Below are positions 34,492-43,546 of a stretch of 64,000 nt of DNA, piece by piece. A program made the position numbers and the translations under genes. Below the pieces are notes generated by a model. The model did not search any database, had not been told where the DNA came from, and saw only the letters and a list, made by a program, of their open reading frames with translations. The first letter of the stretch is position 1. The number at the start of each line of letters is the position of its first letter. Source of the DNA: Phytoactinopolyspora alkaliphila (lineage in GTDB: Bacteria; Actinomycetota; Actinomycetes; Jiangellales; Jiangellaceae); assembly GCF_010550695.1 (NCBI RefSeq), contig NZ_JAAGOB010000008.1, positions 124,001 through 188,000 of the forward strand, given 5' to 3'.

Positions 34492-35229
34492 TCACTCCGG
34501 AAGTGGATCGGTGGTGGATTCGACCGGCAGTATCTGGTCGTTCGGGGTGAGCGCCCGGCCGGTCAGGGCGCACGCTTGCCGGACGTGCTCGCGAAGCTGT
34601 TCGCCCAGCGCTCCCGTCCGCTCGCGGACCACATGCTGTCGGCGGGGCCACGGAACCGGGTCGGTGGCGATGGGCTCGCCGAAGACGATGTCGATGGAGC
34701 TGCGCACCCTCGGCAGGCTCCCGTGGGAGGCAGCCGGGGCGCGGACTCCGAGTGCGGCCACCGGCACGATCGGCGCGCCCGTGCACAACGCCATGTACGC
34801 CGCGCCCGGCTTCACCAGAGCGAAGTCTCCGAGCCCGCGGGTTCCCTCGGGATAGACCGCGATCACGCCTCCGCGGTGCAGCACCGCCAGACAGTTCTTT
34901 ACCGCACGCACGTCGCAGGTGGACCGGTCGACCGGGATCTGGCCGATCCAGCGCAGCGCCGACCCGACCAGTCCGGCGAACATCTCCCGCTTCACCAAGG
35001 CGTGGACCGGCCGGCTGGTCACCGAGTACAGCAGCGGACCGTCGAGGATGCCGGTGTGGTTCGACGCGAGAATCACCGGGTCCTCCCGCGGAACCAGGTG
35101 GGCGTGATGAACCCGGACGTTCCAGACAGCGCGCATCAGAATCGCACCCACGGGCCGCATCACCCTGGCCCCCACCGACGACGGCCCCGGGACGTCTCGC
35201 CAATACGTCGACGCCACGCTGAGTTCCAT
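34492..35229 (-). CDS. PlsC-type 1-acylglycerol-3-phosphate acyltransferase (second copy)
   Basis: A 245-residue acyltransferase. It has NHTGILD (H58-x4-D63), IGQIPVDRST, YPEGTR (126-131) and APIVPVAALG, the four blocks of the family. ATG 35229 overlaps the upstream stop as TGATG and has AGAGGA. It differs in sequence from the copy at 28888 and is co-transcribed with the acyl reductase and both di-iron genes. Acylation of the sn-2 position of 1-alkyl-glycerol phosphate is the inferred job. Confidence 0.88.
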   Translation of the reverse strand: MELSVASTYWRDVPGPSSVGARVMRPVGAILMRAVWNVRVHHAHLVPREDPVILASNHTGILDGPLLYSVTSRPVHALVKREMFAGLVGSALRWIGQIPVDRSTCDVRAVKNCLAVLHRGGVIAVYPEGTRGLGDFALVKPGAAYMALCTGAPIVPVAALGVRAPAASHGSLPRVRSSIDIVFGEPIATDPVPWPRRQHVVRERTGALGEQLREHVRQACALTGRALTPNDQILPVESTTDPLPE

Positions 35230-36092
35230 CAGGTTCCTCTCCGCTGAGGCACGCCCGCCGCGACCGCGGCTGCGGCCAGCGTGATGCCGGCCATGCCGGG
35301 AAGCGCCTGGATCCGCCTGTCGAGCTGCTCGACGAGCGCCGGCACCGGGGAGAAGACACGGCCGAAGAAGAACGCGCTCTCGTGCGACGCGTCTCCGGGC
35401 GGATTCATCGGCCACAGCGAGCGCCGCAGCCGCCTCCGGGCGAGGAAGCACGCCAAGCTGGAGCGTCGCAACCGCGCACGTGCCTGCGCCTCGAAGAAGC
35501 GCAGGTGGCGGGCCTTCACCCCGACGAGAGTCGTGATCATGCGGGTCAGCTCCGGGTGATCCTCGAGCCGGGCGATGCGCAGGTAGGCGGCGCGAGTGAT
35601 CCACTCGTCCACAGTACCGGCCGCCATGTGGGTGGCGATGACGTCGTCGCCGAGCGTGTTGTCGACCAGCGCGCGCCTGATCGGTGCGAACCGGTCGTGT
35701 ACACCTCGCCAGATAGCCGCATCGCCGCCTCGGCCGGACCCGGGGCCAGGCGCCTCACGCGCATGGTGCGCGAGCGTGACGTCGAGGGCATCGGCGATCC
35801 AGTACTTCTCAAACGCCCACGTGGTGAGGAACGCGGTGATCCGTGCGTCCTTGTGGGTGGGTGTCACCAGCACGTGCCGGAGGTAGCGCATGGTCGAGCG
35901 CTCCACGTCTCGCACGAAGCTCAGGCACCGCAGGGTGCCGGGCTCCAACGGCCGCCGCTGGTACTCGTCGAGCCTAAGCTCGTCGCGGTGGCTTCCGACC
36001 GCGGTGCGGGCGAATTCGTGAAGGTCGAACTCTGGCGCCTCGTGCTCGTGACGTTCCACCTTGGGAACCGGTCCGCCGAGATCGGTCACCAT
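35229..36092 (-). CDS. Ferritin-like di-iron protein B, paralogue with lost ligands
   Basis: A 287-residue paralogue of the protein at 31370-32182, alignable over YLRHVLVTPTHKD and DEWITRAAY. E64, E163 and H196 correspond to retained ligands. Three others are replaced: E82 to Lys96, H85 to Ile99 and E176 to Lys193 (WAFEKYWI, GVKARH). It therefore should not hold a normal di-iron centre and may be a structural partner of protein A. ATG 36092 has GGAGAG upstream; the frame further upstream is non-coding. It is the first gene of the minus-strand operon, with TetR operator site 3 just upstream. Confidence 0.75.
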   Translation of the reverse strand: MVTDLGGPVPKVERHEHEAPEFDLHEFARTAVGSHRDELRLDEYQRRPLEPGTLRCLSFVRDVERSTMRYLRHVLVTPTHKDARITAFLTTWAFEKYWIADALDVTLAHHAREAPGPGSGRGGDAAIWRGVHDRFAPIRRALVDNTLGDDVIATHMAAGTVDEWITRAAYLRIARLEDHPELTRMITTLVGVKARHLRFFEAQARARLRRSSLACFLARRRLRRSLWPMNPPGDASHESAFFFGRVFSPVPALVEQLDRRIQALPGMAGITLAAAAVAAGVPQRRGT

Positions 36093-36113
36093 CACTCTCC
36101 ACGCCCGTCCAGA

Positions 36114-36140
36114 GTTAAAACGAATCTTCGTTCTCTTAAC
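36114..36140. promoter_or_regulatory. TetR operator site 3 in divergent promoter
   Basis: Contains the dyad ACGAA-TC-TTCGT within outer arms GTTAA and TTAAC. On the minus strand it matches site 28832-28858 over about 24 bases and its TTTTAAC end could be the -10 of the di-iron/PlsC/reductase operon. It also lies about 70 bases before the SDR start on the plus strand, so one site could control both directions. Confidence 0.65.
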
Positions 36141-36207
36141 TTGCCATAGTAGCGGTTTCCTCCGCAACGACATATACGGCCCGGCGCTTCCCCTCGGCGG
36201 CACCGGT

Positions 36208-36999
36208 ATGGTGCTGCCAGTGACGACAGCTCTCATCACCGGCGGAACCTCGGGCATCGGACTTGCTTTCGCGCACCGGCTCGCCCGCGAGGGATACGAC
36301 CTGGTCCTCGTGGCGCGCGACGCCGAACGCCTGGAGCGGACCGCGCAGCAGCTCCGTGCCGACTCGGGGGTCAGCGTCGAGACCCTGCAGGCGGACCTCG
36401 CCGACCGATCCGACGTGGCACGCGTCGCCGAACGCGTCTCGTCCGACGACGACCCGGTGGACATGCTGGTCAACAATGCCGGATTCGGCCTACACGCTCC
36501 CCTGGCGTCCACCAACACCTCCGTCCACGAAGTAGCTATCGACGTCATGTGCCGGGCCGTCCTGGTACTGGGTGGGGCGGCGGCGCAAGCCATGGCGTCC
36601 CGGCGACACGGGACCATTATCAACCTCTCCAGCACAGCCGGTTACGTCACCTTGGGCGGCTACTCCGCCATCAAGGCGTGGGTCACCGTGTACTCCGAAG
36701 GGCTGGCCGTGGAACTGCGTGACACCGGCGTCCAGGTCACCGCACTCTGCCCAGGCTGGGTTCACACCGAATTCCATCAGCGGGCCGGGCTGAGCACGTC
36801 GTCGATCCCCTCGCTGCTCTGGACCAACGCCGATCACGTCGTCGACATCTGCCTGCGCGACGTCCGCCGCGGCAAGGTGATCTCGATACCGACGAGGCGA
36901 TTCCGTTTCCTCATGTGGTGGGCGCGCCATCTGCCGCGCAGCGCTATCCGTGCGGTGTCCGCGCGGCTGGTGTCTCGCCGCCGCTCGCCTCTCCCATGA
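36208..36999 (+). CDS. Short-chain dehydrogenase/reductase
   Basis: A 263-residue classical SDR. It has TGGTSGIG (11-18), NNAG (89-92), the catalytic Ser in INLSSTAG (141-142) and Y152-SAI-K156. The C-terminus is basic with a hydrophobic patch (RFLMWWARHLP), as in membrane-associated lipid SDRs. ATG 36208 lacks a strong Shine-Dalgarno, and GTG 36220 is an alternative. In an ether-lipid pathway it could reduce alkyl- or acyl-DHAP to the glycerol phosphate, but many other substrates are possible. Confidence 0.82.
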   Translation: MVLPVTTALITGGTSGIGLAFAHRLAREGYDLVLVARDAERLERTAQQLRADSGVSVETLQADLADRSDVARVAERVSSDDDPVDMLVNNAGFGLHAPLASTNTSVHEVAIDVMCRAVLVLGGAAAQAMASRRHGTIINLSSTAGYVTLGGYSAIKAWVTVYSEGLAVELRDTGVQVTALCPGWVHTEFHQRAGLSTSSIPSLLWTNADHVVDICLRDVRRGKVISIPTRRFRFLMWWARHLPRSAIRAVSARLVSRRRSPLP

Positions 37000-38282
37000 T
37001 CACATCGTCAGCCACGCGCCCGGACCGGCGCCAGGTGGTCGCATGGGCGCTATGGGACTGGGGCTCCGCGGCGTTCAACGCGATCATCGTCACCTTCGTG
37101 TTCACCGTGTACTTGACCGACGCCGTCGCCGTCGACGCGGACAGCGGTTCTCAAGCGCTCGGCGTCGCGCTCACCATCGCGGGAGTGATCGTCGCGCTCA
37201 CGGCGCCGGTGACTGGGCTGCGCAGCGACGCCGGCGGGCGGCGCAAGCTGTGGCTCGGAGTGCACACCGCGCTGGTGGTGGCATGCACCGCTGGCCTGTT
37301 CTTCGTGCGAGAAGACCCGTCGTACCTCGCGCTGGGTCTCGTGCTGATCGCCGTCGGCACAGTCTTCTCCGAGTTCGCGGGTGTCAACTACAACGCGTTG
37401 CTGGTGCGCATCTCCACCAGGGAGACCATCGGCCGAGTCTCCGGGTTCGGCTGGGGCATGGGCTATTTCGGCGGGCTGGTCGCCCTGACGTTCGTGCTGT
37501 TCGCGTTCATCCAGCCTGAGATCGGCCTGTTCGGCGTAACCAGCGACGACGGACTGAACATCCGTGTCGTGGCAATCTTCTCCGCCGTGTGGTTCGCGGT
37601 GTTCGCCTTGCCGCTGTTCTTCATCGTCCCGGAACCACCTCCGTCCGGAGAGGCTGTTGCCCGGCAGAGCCTCCGGACCAGCTACGCCGTCCTCGGCAGG
37701 CGAATCGCGCGCATGTGGCGTGCCGAGCGACGCACGCTGTGGTTCCTCGCCGCGAGCGCCGTCTACCGAGACGGACTGACCGCCGTGTTCACCTTCGGCG
37801 GAGTGATCGCCGCAGGCACGTTCGGCTTCAGCAACACCCAAGTCGTGATCTTCGCCATCGCCGCGAACCTCACTGCCGGCATCGGCGCCGTCCTCGGCGG
37901 ACGGCTGGATGATCGTCTCGGCCCCAAGACCGTGATCATCGTTTCACTGGCCGCGCTCGTCGTCGTCGGGACGGCCATCACGATGTTCAGCGGCGCCGCG
38001 ACGTTCTGGGTGTGTGGGCTCGTTCTGGCGTGCTTCGTCGGGCCTGCTCAGTCAGCCAGCCGAACATTCCTCGCGCGCATCGTCACACCGGAGCGAGAAG
38101 CCGAGGCTTTTGGCCTCTACGCGACGACGGGCCGTGCGGTCAGCTTCCTGGGACCCCTGGCATTCAGCGGCTTCATCGCGATCTTCGGCAGCCAGCGCGC
38201 CGGCATGGCCGGCATCGTCCTGGTTCTCCTTCTTGGCTTGCTCGCGATCCTCCCGGTCAGAGCGCCGGAAAAGCAGCCGTGA
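36996..38282 (+). CDS. MFS transporter, UMF1/Atg22-like
   Basis: A 428-residue protein with about 12 membrane segments. The opening VVAWALWDWGSAAFNAIIVTFVFTVYL, FAGVNYNALLVRISTRETIGRVSGFGWGMGYFGGL and PAQSASRTFLARI are typical of the UMF1 branch. Its start overlaps the SDR stop by ATGA, so it belongs to the same transcript. Substrate is unknown; lipid or precursor movement is only suggested by the neighbours. Confidence 0.82.
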   Translation: MITSSATRPDRRQVVAWALWDWGSAAFNAIIVTFVFTVYLTDAVAVDADSGSQALGVALTIAGVIVALTAPVTGLRSDAGGRRKLWLGVHTALVVACTAGLFFVREDPSYLALGLVLIAVGTVFSEFAGVNYNALLVRISTRETIGRVSGFGWGMGYFGGLVALTFVLFAFIQPEIGLFGVTSDDGLNIRVVAIFSAVWFAVFALPLFFIVPEPPPSGEAVARQSLRTSYAVLGRRIARMWRAERRTLWFLAASAVYRDGLTAVFTFGGVIAAGTFGFSNTQVVIFAIAANLTAGIGAVLGGRLDDRLGPKTVIIVSLAALVVVGTAITMFSGAATFWVCGLVLACFVGPAQSASRTFLARIVTPEREAEAFGLYATTGRAVSFLGPLAFSGFIAIFGSQRAGMAGIVLVLLLGLLAILPVRAPEKQP

Positions 38283-38533
38283 GGTCACCCTCAGCGGCGC
38301 CCGCGAGGAGCTCGAGCTGGATGGTCGAGAACGAGTGAGGGAAGATCGACGACGAGCGAGTCCCCATCACGGTGGAAATCCCCGAAACTCGCGGGGCACG
38401 ACGGCGGCCGGATCCTCGACCGTGTTGTGACTCAATATACGGCCGCTCACCAACCCCGTGATGATGTGGCGCCGCATAGTGAAGACGATCACCACGGGAT
38501 AAGGACGATCACACGGTCAGGAAGCCAGACATC

Positions 38534-38557
38534 CCCGGGCACCACCGGGCGCCCGGG
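38534..38557. terminator. GC-rich hairpin before the tRNA
   Basis: CCCGGGC (38534-38540) and GCCCGGG (38551-38557) form a perfect stem with a 10-base loop between the MFS gene and the tRNA. No T-run follows. The rest of 38283-38579 shows no coding signal. It could terminate MFS transcription. Confidence 0.4.
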
Positions 38558-38579
38558 CAGGTAAGGTTGTGTCGCTGCC

Positions 38580-38656
<77 letters not shown>

Positions 38657-38746
38657 TAGCTGAACTGCTCGAATGGCCGAGGAGTTATCCACGGGCGACC
38701 GTTCGTGGCATGGCCCATGGCATGAGTTGCGCGCTACTGTTCGTTC

Positions 38747-40111
38747 ATGGCACGAGCGGACGGCCGCACTCGCGGCAACATCGAAGAGCTGCCGAGCGGC
38801 GGCTACCGCGTGCGGGTCTACGCCGGATTAGACCCCTTGACCAAGCGGCCTCACTATCTCCGCGAGACAGTGCCGGCCGGCCCCCGAGCCCGCCGAGAAG
38901 CGGAAAGGTCTCGGACACGATTACTTGCCCAGATCGACGAACGCAAGAACCCCCGCACCAATGCCACCATCAACCAGCTGATGGATCACTGGTTGGATGT
39001 GCTTGACGTAGACACGTCGACCAAACGCGGCTACGTCAACAAGATCAACAAGCACATCCGGCCAAACCTCGGCAACATTGCCGTCGGCAAGGTCGATGTC
39101 GAACTGCTGGACTTGTTCTACGCGCAGCTCAAGAAATGCCGCGACCATTGCCACGGGCGACGCTATGTTCAACATCGCACGGCGCACAACCACGTGTGCG
39201 ACGAACATGTGGACTCACGTTGTGAACCGCCGCAACCGGGCAGATGCCGTGCCTGCAAGAGAGCCTGTCGCGAGCACCGATGCAAGGGCCTGGCGGATTC
39301 GACTGTTCGGCAGATCCATTGGATCCTCAGTGGAGCACTCAGTCGAGCGGTTCGCTGGGGCTGGATCGGCGTCAACCCGGCCGACCATGCTGAGCCGCCA
39401 TCTTTGCCTCACCCCGATCCGCAGCCGCCGTCGCCCACCGAAGCCGCGAGAATCGTCAACGACTCTTGGGCGCACGACCCCGAATGGGGCGCACTGATCT
39501 GGATCACCATGACCAGCGGTGCCCGACGAGCCGAGATGTGCGCTCTACGGATACGGCACTTTGACGACGAGAACGGAGTCTTGACCCTTGGGCGCGCCAT
39601 CTACAAGGACGACAACGGCGAACTCCAAGAGAAGGACACCAAGACTCATCAGCAGCGCCGTGTCGTGCTGGACCCGGAGAGCTGCGATGTTCTCCGCGAG
39701 CACATCAACCGCCTTCGAGCGCGCGTGAAGAAGCTAGACATCGACCTATCTCCCGACGCCTACCTCTTCTCGCCCGCACCAGATTGCCGCGTGGCGCGAA
39801 ACCCCGACGCCATCACCCGGCGGTACGACCGGATGGCCGAGCGCCTCGGCATTAAGACCACGTTCCACCGTCTCCGCCACTACTCGGCGACCGAACTCAT
39901 CCTCGCAGGCGTCAATGTCAGAGCCGTTGCTGGCCGCCTCGGCCACGGGGGCGGCGGAGCCACAACGCTCCGTGTCTACGCCGCATGGACCTCTGAAGCC
40001 GATCAACGCGCGGCAGCAGCGCTTTCGGCCCGCATGCCTCCGCGTCCGGATTCGAAGAGCGGGAAGCCGCCCGAAACTATCGACAAGTCGAACGCTGAGC
40101 CGGCGGATTAA
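38747..40111 (+). CDS. Tyrosine site-specific integrase
   Basis: A 454-residue phage-type integrase. Catalytic residues are present: R260 (SGARRAEM), H374-RL-R377, H400 (GRLGH) and Tyr411. The core-binding domain contains an insertion (residues about 131-179) with eight cysteines and several histidines, probably a zinc-binding module. ATG 38747 lies 90 bases downstream of the tRNA, the usual layout for elements inserted in tRNA 3' ends. It would catalyse integration and, with an excisionase, excision. Confidence 0.94.
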   Translation: MARADGRTRGNIEELPSGGYRVRVYAGLDPLTKRPHYLRETVPAGPRARREAERSRTRLLAQIDERKNPRTNATINQLMDHWLDVLDVDTSTKRGYVNKINKHIRPNLGNIAVGKVDVELLDLFYAQLKKCRDHCHGRRYVQHRTAHNHVCDEHVDSRCEPPQPGRCRACKRACREHRCKGLADSTVRQIHWILSGALSRAVRWGWIGVNPADHAEPPSLPHPDPQPPSPTEAARIVNDSWAHDPEWGALIWITMTSGARRAEMCALRIRHFDDENGVLTLGRAIYKDDNGELQEKDTKTHQQRRVVLDPESCDVLREHINRLRARVKKLDIDLSPDAYLFSPAPDCRVARNPDAITRRYDRMAERLGIKTTFHRLRHYSATELILAGVNVRAVAGRLGHGGGGATTLRVYAAWTSEADQRAAAALSARMPPRPDSKSGKPPETIDKSNAEPAD

Positions 40112-40495
40112 AGGCCGCAGAACCACACCTCAAACAGCTTCTACCACCAACAACAGTAACGCTAAGGCCCACACCACGCACCAAAAACCACACCCGTTGA
40201 CTCCATTTGGCACCACGAATGACACCACGCAGCGCCGACCAGACGAGCCGTGATCAAGCTGAGCCACTTGCCATCCTGCGGGCAAGGCTCATGGTCCAGA
40301 CCGGCCCGCTGCCCGACCCGGTCCCGCCCCCCGCCTACAGCAGGCGCGTGGCTGTGGAGTGACGGATCGGGTGTGGGGTGACGATGGTCTTGTGAAGCTC
40401 TGCCCGCTCGGCCTCCTTGCTTGCCACACTCATTGCGACATTCTCCCATCATGTGCCGACGAAATCCCGAATTCTCGGGCCGCGCGCCGGGTCGA
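40112..40495. other. Non-coding interval after the integrase
   Basis: About 384 bases between the integrase and the convergently placed DUF262 gene. No convincing reading frame, RNA gene or strong hairpin was seen. It may hold terminators for both genes. Confidence 0.4.
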
Positions 40496-42979
40496 TCAAC
40501 TCGCCGAGGCGTCGGTGGATTCGATGCTGGCGGCTCCAACTGCCTCGAGCACGCGCACGGAGCGCCATGCCGCGGCGGTGTCCGGCGTCATCCGGTAGTG
40601 CCAGCGGCCGTCGTACTCGATGAACTCGATCGGCGGGTTCGATCGCTCGAAGTCGTTGTAGATCTTGCTGGCCATCGCGCCAGTTACCTCGGCGACCTGT
40701 TCAGGGCTCAAGCCGACGACCGCGAAGTCTGGCCCGGTGAGCAGTTCGTCGGGTCGTTCGGCGGCCACGTGGTCGAGCAGCCGCAGGGTGAGTTCAGCCG
40801 TGCCGGCGGCATAGTCGGCGAGATCTTCCTCGTTCCACTCGATTCGAGGCAGCGCAGCCGTCCAGTGCGCGTCTTTGGGCTTCTCGCCGCGGAAGGCCGC
40901 ACGAACATCGATCAACCGACGGCCGTCAGGAAGGCTCCAGAAGGTCCAACCGTTCGTCACGCTGCCCTTGACGTGACGGCCAGCCCCAGATGGTGACCCG
41001 AACAGCTGCCCGTCTACCTCGAGCATGCCGTCGTCACGCACCAGGGCTTGCTTCGACGTCCAACTTCCCTGCCGCGGGGTGAGCAGTGTGCCGGGTTCGA
41101 GGAGTCCGGCCGCCACGAGGTCCTTGACCTCGACCCAGTCGTGGCCCTTGTCCCGCGGATCGACAACGTGGCCGGTGTGCCCCTCTGGCACCGGCCACAC
41201 GCTCAAGAGCACGTCGATGAGCTGGCCACTCCGGGCGTCGATCGTGTCCTCGGTCCACCCGCCGTCGGCCGCCTGGCTGAGCAACCGGCTGTTCAACAGC
41301 AATGTGTCGTGATCGCGCAGCGCCTCCCGCTTCACGTTCCAGGCCGAATTCGACACTTTCGAGTTCAACGAGCTCGTCAGCAGGGTCAGGTTGCCGAGGC
41401 GATGGACGTGGGCACCGCGCTCGATCTCGGCCTCGAGCCCGTCAACGGGCCAGTTGTCCTGCCACTTCTGCGGGAGAACGTGCTCGATCGGGTAGCCACG
41501 TCGGGGGACCTGCGGCTGATTTGTGCCGCGGCGGAACTCGTTCTCTACCGCCTCAAGGAAGAGCCGGAGTCGCGCCACCTTGAACCGTCGATAGGCGGCC
41601 TCGTCGGTGAGCGCGGCGCGGATCTCGTCGTCACCCGGCCAGTAGGTGCTGGACACGTTGAGTCGGGCGAGATGACCGCGGACCCGATCAACCAACTCCG
41701 ACGCGGGAGCGTCCCCATGGATCCTGATGATCTCGGCAACGACGCGGCCCAGGTCCGACGTCGTCAGCCGGAGGAACATCCGGCGCATGATCCAGCTCTC
41801 TGCCACCGCCACCACGTCGTTGATGACGTCGCTGGGGAGGGTGCGCTCTGGCTCGTGAAGCCAGATCAGCAAGGGCTTCAGCAGCTCCAGCTCGCTGGCC
41901 TTCATCCGGTAGATGGACATTTCGACGCCAGTAAGCTGCCGATCCTTGTCGTCGGCAGCCACAGTCCACGACTCGTAGAGGTCGGCCTGTCGCTTGATCG
42001 TCGGGAGCAGATCACCCATCTTCTGTCCGGCGTCGAGCTCGACGTAGGCCTTGAACCGAGTGAAGGTCTGTTGCGGGCTGATCTCCTCGCCAAGACGCGA
42101 GGCAAGCCACTGGTTGAGGAAGAGCGAGCTACGGCTTACGCGGTAGCGACCAACGCTGACTTCCGTCTCCCAGAACTTCGTGTCGAATGGCCAGTCCTCG
42201 GCGTATGCGCGACGAGTGTCGGCACCGTCTGCGGCCAGACGCTGGAAGACGAAGTTCTTGATCAGGTCGGCCGCGGTGAGAGGCGTGCCGCGAGCGTTGA
42301 GCGTCTCGAAGATCTCTTGCGAGTTCTCAGTAGCTGTCAGGTTGATCGCGACCAGCTGCAGCCCGCTCGTGAGCACGGCAACAAGCGCGTTGGCTCGGGC
42401 GGGGTAGGCGTCATCTTCCAAGTCACCTAGCCACGTAGCGACGGCGTCGGTGAAGTATGCATGAGCTCGAGCGATCCTCGAGGACGCGTGCTTCAGCTCG
42501 TCGTGATCGACAGGCGGTTGAGCATCCATCACCTCGTCGAATGCCGCGTGGTCGCGGTTGGTGTGGCGGATCTTGAGGCGTGACTCGCCACGGGGCACGA
42601 AGGTGGCCTGGTTGTGCGTCAGGCTTTCGAGCTGGCCAGCGAGCGTGTCGAGCCCTGCCGACTCGAGAACGGATGCTGCGGCATCCATCACAACCTGCAG
42701 AGTGGTGAGCCGCTGCTGCCCGTCGATGATGTTGCTGGCCTGCATGTTGCCGAGCTGCCCGTCGTGGGCCTGGACGACCACCGCCCCGAGGAAATGAGTC
42801 GCCGACGAGAAGGGTTCGCGGAGCCGCACTTCAGTCAGACGCCGGATGTCGCTCCATAGTGGTGCCCACTGCTCCTCTTGCTCCCACACGTATGGCCGCT
42901 GGAAGAGCGGCACGACGAGTTGTTGCGGAAGGCTGAAGATCTGCATCGGCGTACGGACATTGGTCTCCACGGATGCCAT
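40496..42979 (-). CDS. DUF262/DUF1524 GmrSD-like endonuclease with RAMA domain
   Basis: An 827-residue protein that looks like fused GmrS and GmrD. The N-terminal DUF262 part has LFQRPYVW (26-32) and NIIDGQQRLTTLQVV, the nucleotide-using region. The middle carries DUF1524/HNH motifs (GYPIEHVLPQKWQDNW, HRLGNLTLLTSSLNSKVSN). A RAMA-like domain (LVAAGLLEPGTLLTPRQGSW, GSVTNGWTFWSLPDGR) follows near residues 610-690. Such proteins restrict DNA with modified bases (type IV). ATG 42979 is the chosen start. It is the first cargo gene after the integrase. Confidence 0.85.
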   Translation of the reverse strand: MASVETNVRTPMQIFSLPQQLVVPLFQRPYVWEQEEQWAPLWSDIRRLTEVRLREPFSSATHFLGAVVVQAHDGQLGNMQASNIIDGQQRLTTLQVVMDAAASVLESAGLDTLAGQLESLTHNQATFVPRGESRLKIRHTNRDHAAFDEVMDAQPPVDHDELKHASSRIARAHAYFTDAVATWLGDLEDDAYPARANALVAVLTSGLQLVAINLTATENSQEIFETLNARGTPLTAADLIKNFVFQRLAADGADTRRAYAEDWPFDTKFWETEVSVGRYRVSRSSLFLNQWLASRLGEEISPQQTFTRFKAYVELDAGQKMGDLLPTIKRQADLYESWTVAADDKDRQLTGVEMSIYRMKASELELLKPLLIWLHEPERTLPSDVINDVVAVAESWIMRRMFLRLTTSDLGRVVAEIIRIHGDAPASELVDRVRGHLARLNVSSTYWPGDDEIRAALTDEAAYRRFKVARLRLFLEAVENEFRRGTNQPQVPRRGYPIEHVLPQKWQDNWPVDGLEAEIERGAHVHRLGNLTLLTSSLNSKVSNSAWNVKREALRDHDTLLLNSRLLSQAADGGWTEDTIDARSGQLIDVLLSVWPVPEGHTGHVVDPRDKGHDWVEVKDLVAAGLLEPGTLLTPRQGSWTSKQALVRDDGMLEVDGQLFGSPSGAGRHVKGSVTNGWTFWSLPDGRRLIDVRAAFRGEKPKDAHWTAALPRIEWNEEDLADYAAGTAELTLRLLDHVAAERPDELLTGPDFAVVGLSPEQVAEVTGAMASKIYNDFERSNPPIEFIEYDGRWHYRMTPDTAAAWRSVRVLEAVGAASIESTDASAS

Positions 42980-43546
42980 CCTGCCCTACGGCCCCGACAA
43001 TTGGGCTGTGGAATGACTATCGGTGGACCCGTCGAGCAGTCACGAATAGGTATGCGGCCTCACGCCGGACGTTACCCACACTCCGAGGAACGGAGTGACG
43101 CTCGGTGTTGTCCGCAAGACCTAGCCCGAACGGCTTGCTGTCAAGCTGCACGTGCGTACTGCCCTCAACCGCGACAGACCCCCTTCAGCGTCTCTTGCCA
43201 AGGCCAAGCAACCACCTCCGTCTCCGTCTAGGCAGTCCGAGTCTCGGGGCTCATCCGACTCAGCGGGCGCTGTCGAGGGCGGTAGCTGAGTCGTGGAAAC
43301 CGGATGCCGAGATCGAATGTACGCCCGGCCGACACGGCGCACCATCCTGCCGCGAAAGCTCCCCGGCAACAGTCCTGAACTGCGACGAAACACGAACCGT
43401 CGCACTTGTTTGAACTCACAAGTCCGCGATACGAGGCGTTTGGCGGGTTAGAACCGCGCGGCGTTGTCAGGACCTCGCATCGTGCTCATTGAGCCAGTGC
43501 ACACGCCCACGTCGGTACAGACGCTGAGCTATGATCACTTCGTCTG
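42980..43546. other. Non-coding interval between divergent genes
   Basis: About 567 bases between the divergent DUF262 nuclease and the EEP enzyme. Short frames occur on both strands, but none has a plausible start or protein-like composition. The promoters of both neighbours should lie here; I could not assign boxes with confidence. Confidence 0.4.

Noticed and set aside
31370-36092. Di-iron proteins as AurF-like N-oxygenases of a secondary-metabolite cluster
   Set aside because: No polyketide, peptide-synthetase or amine-pathway gene is nearby, and all neighbours are lipid enzymes. The option is not excluded by motifs but is less likely.
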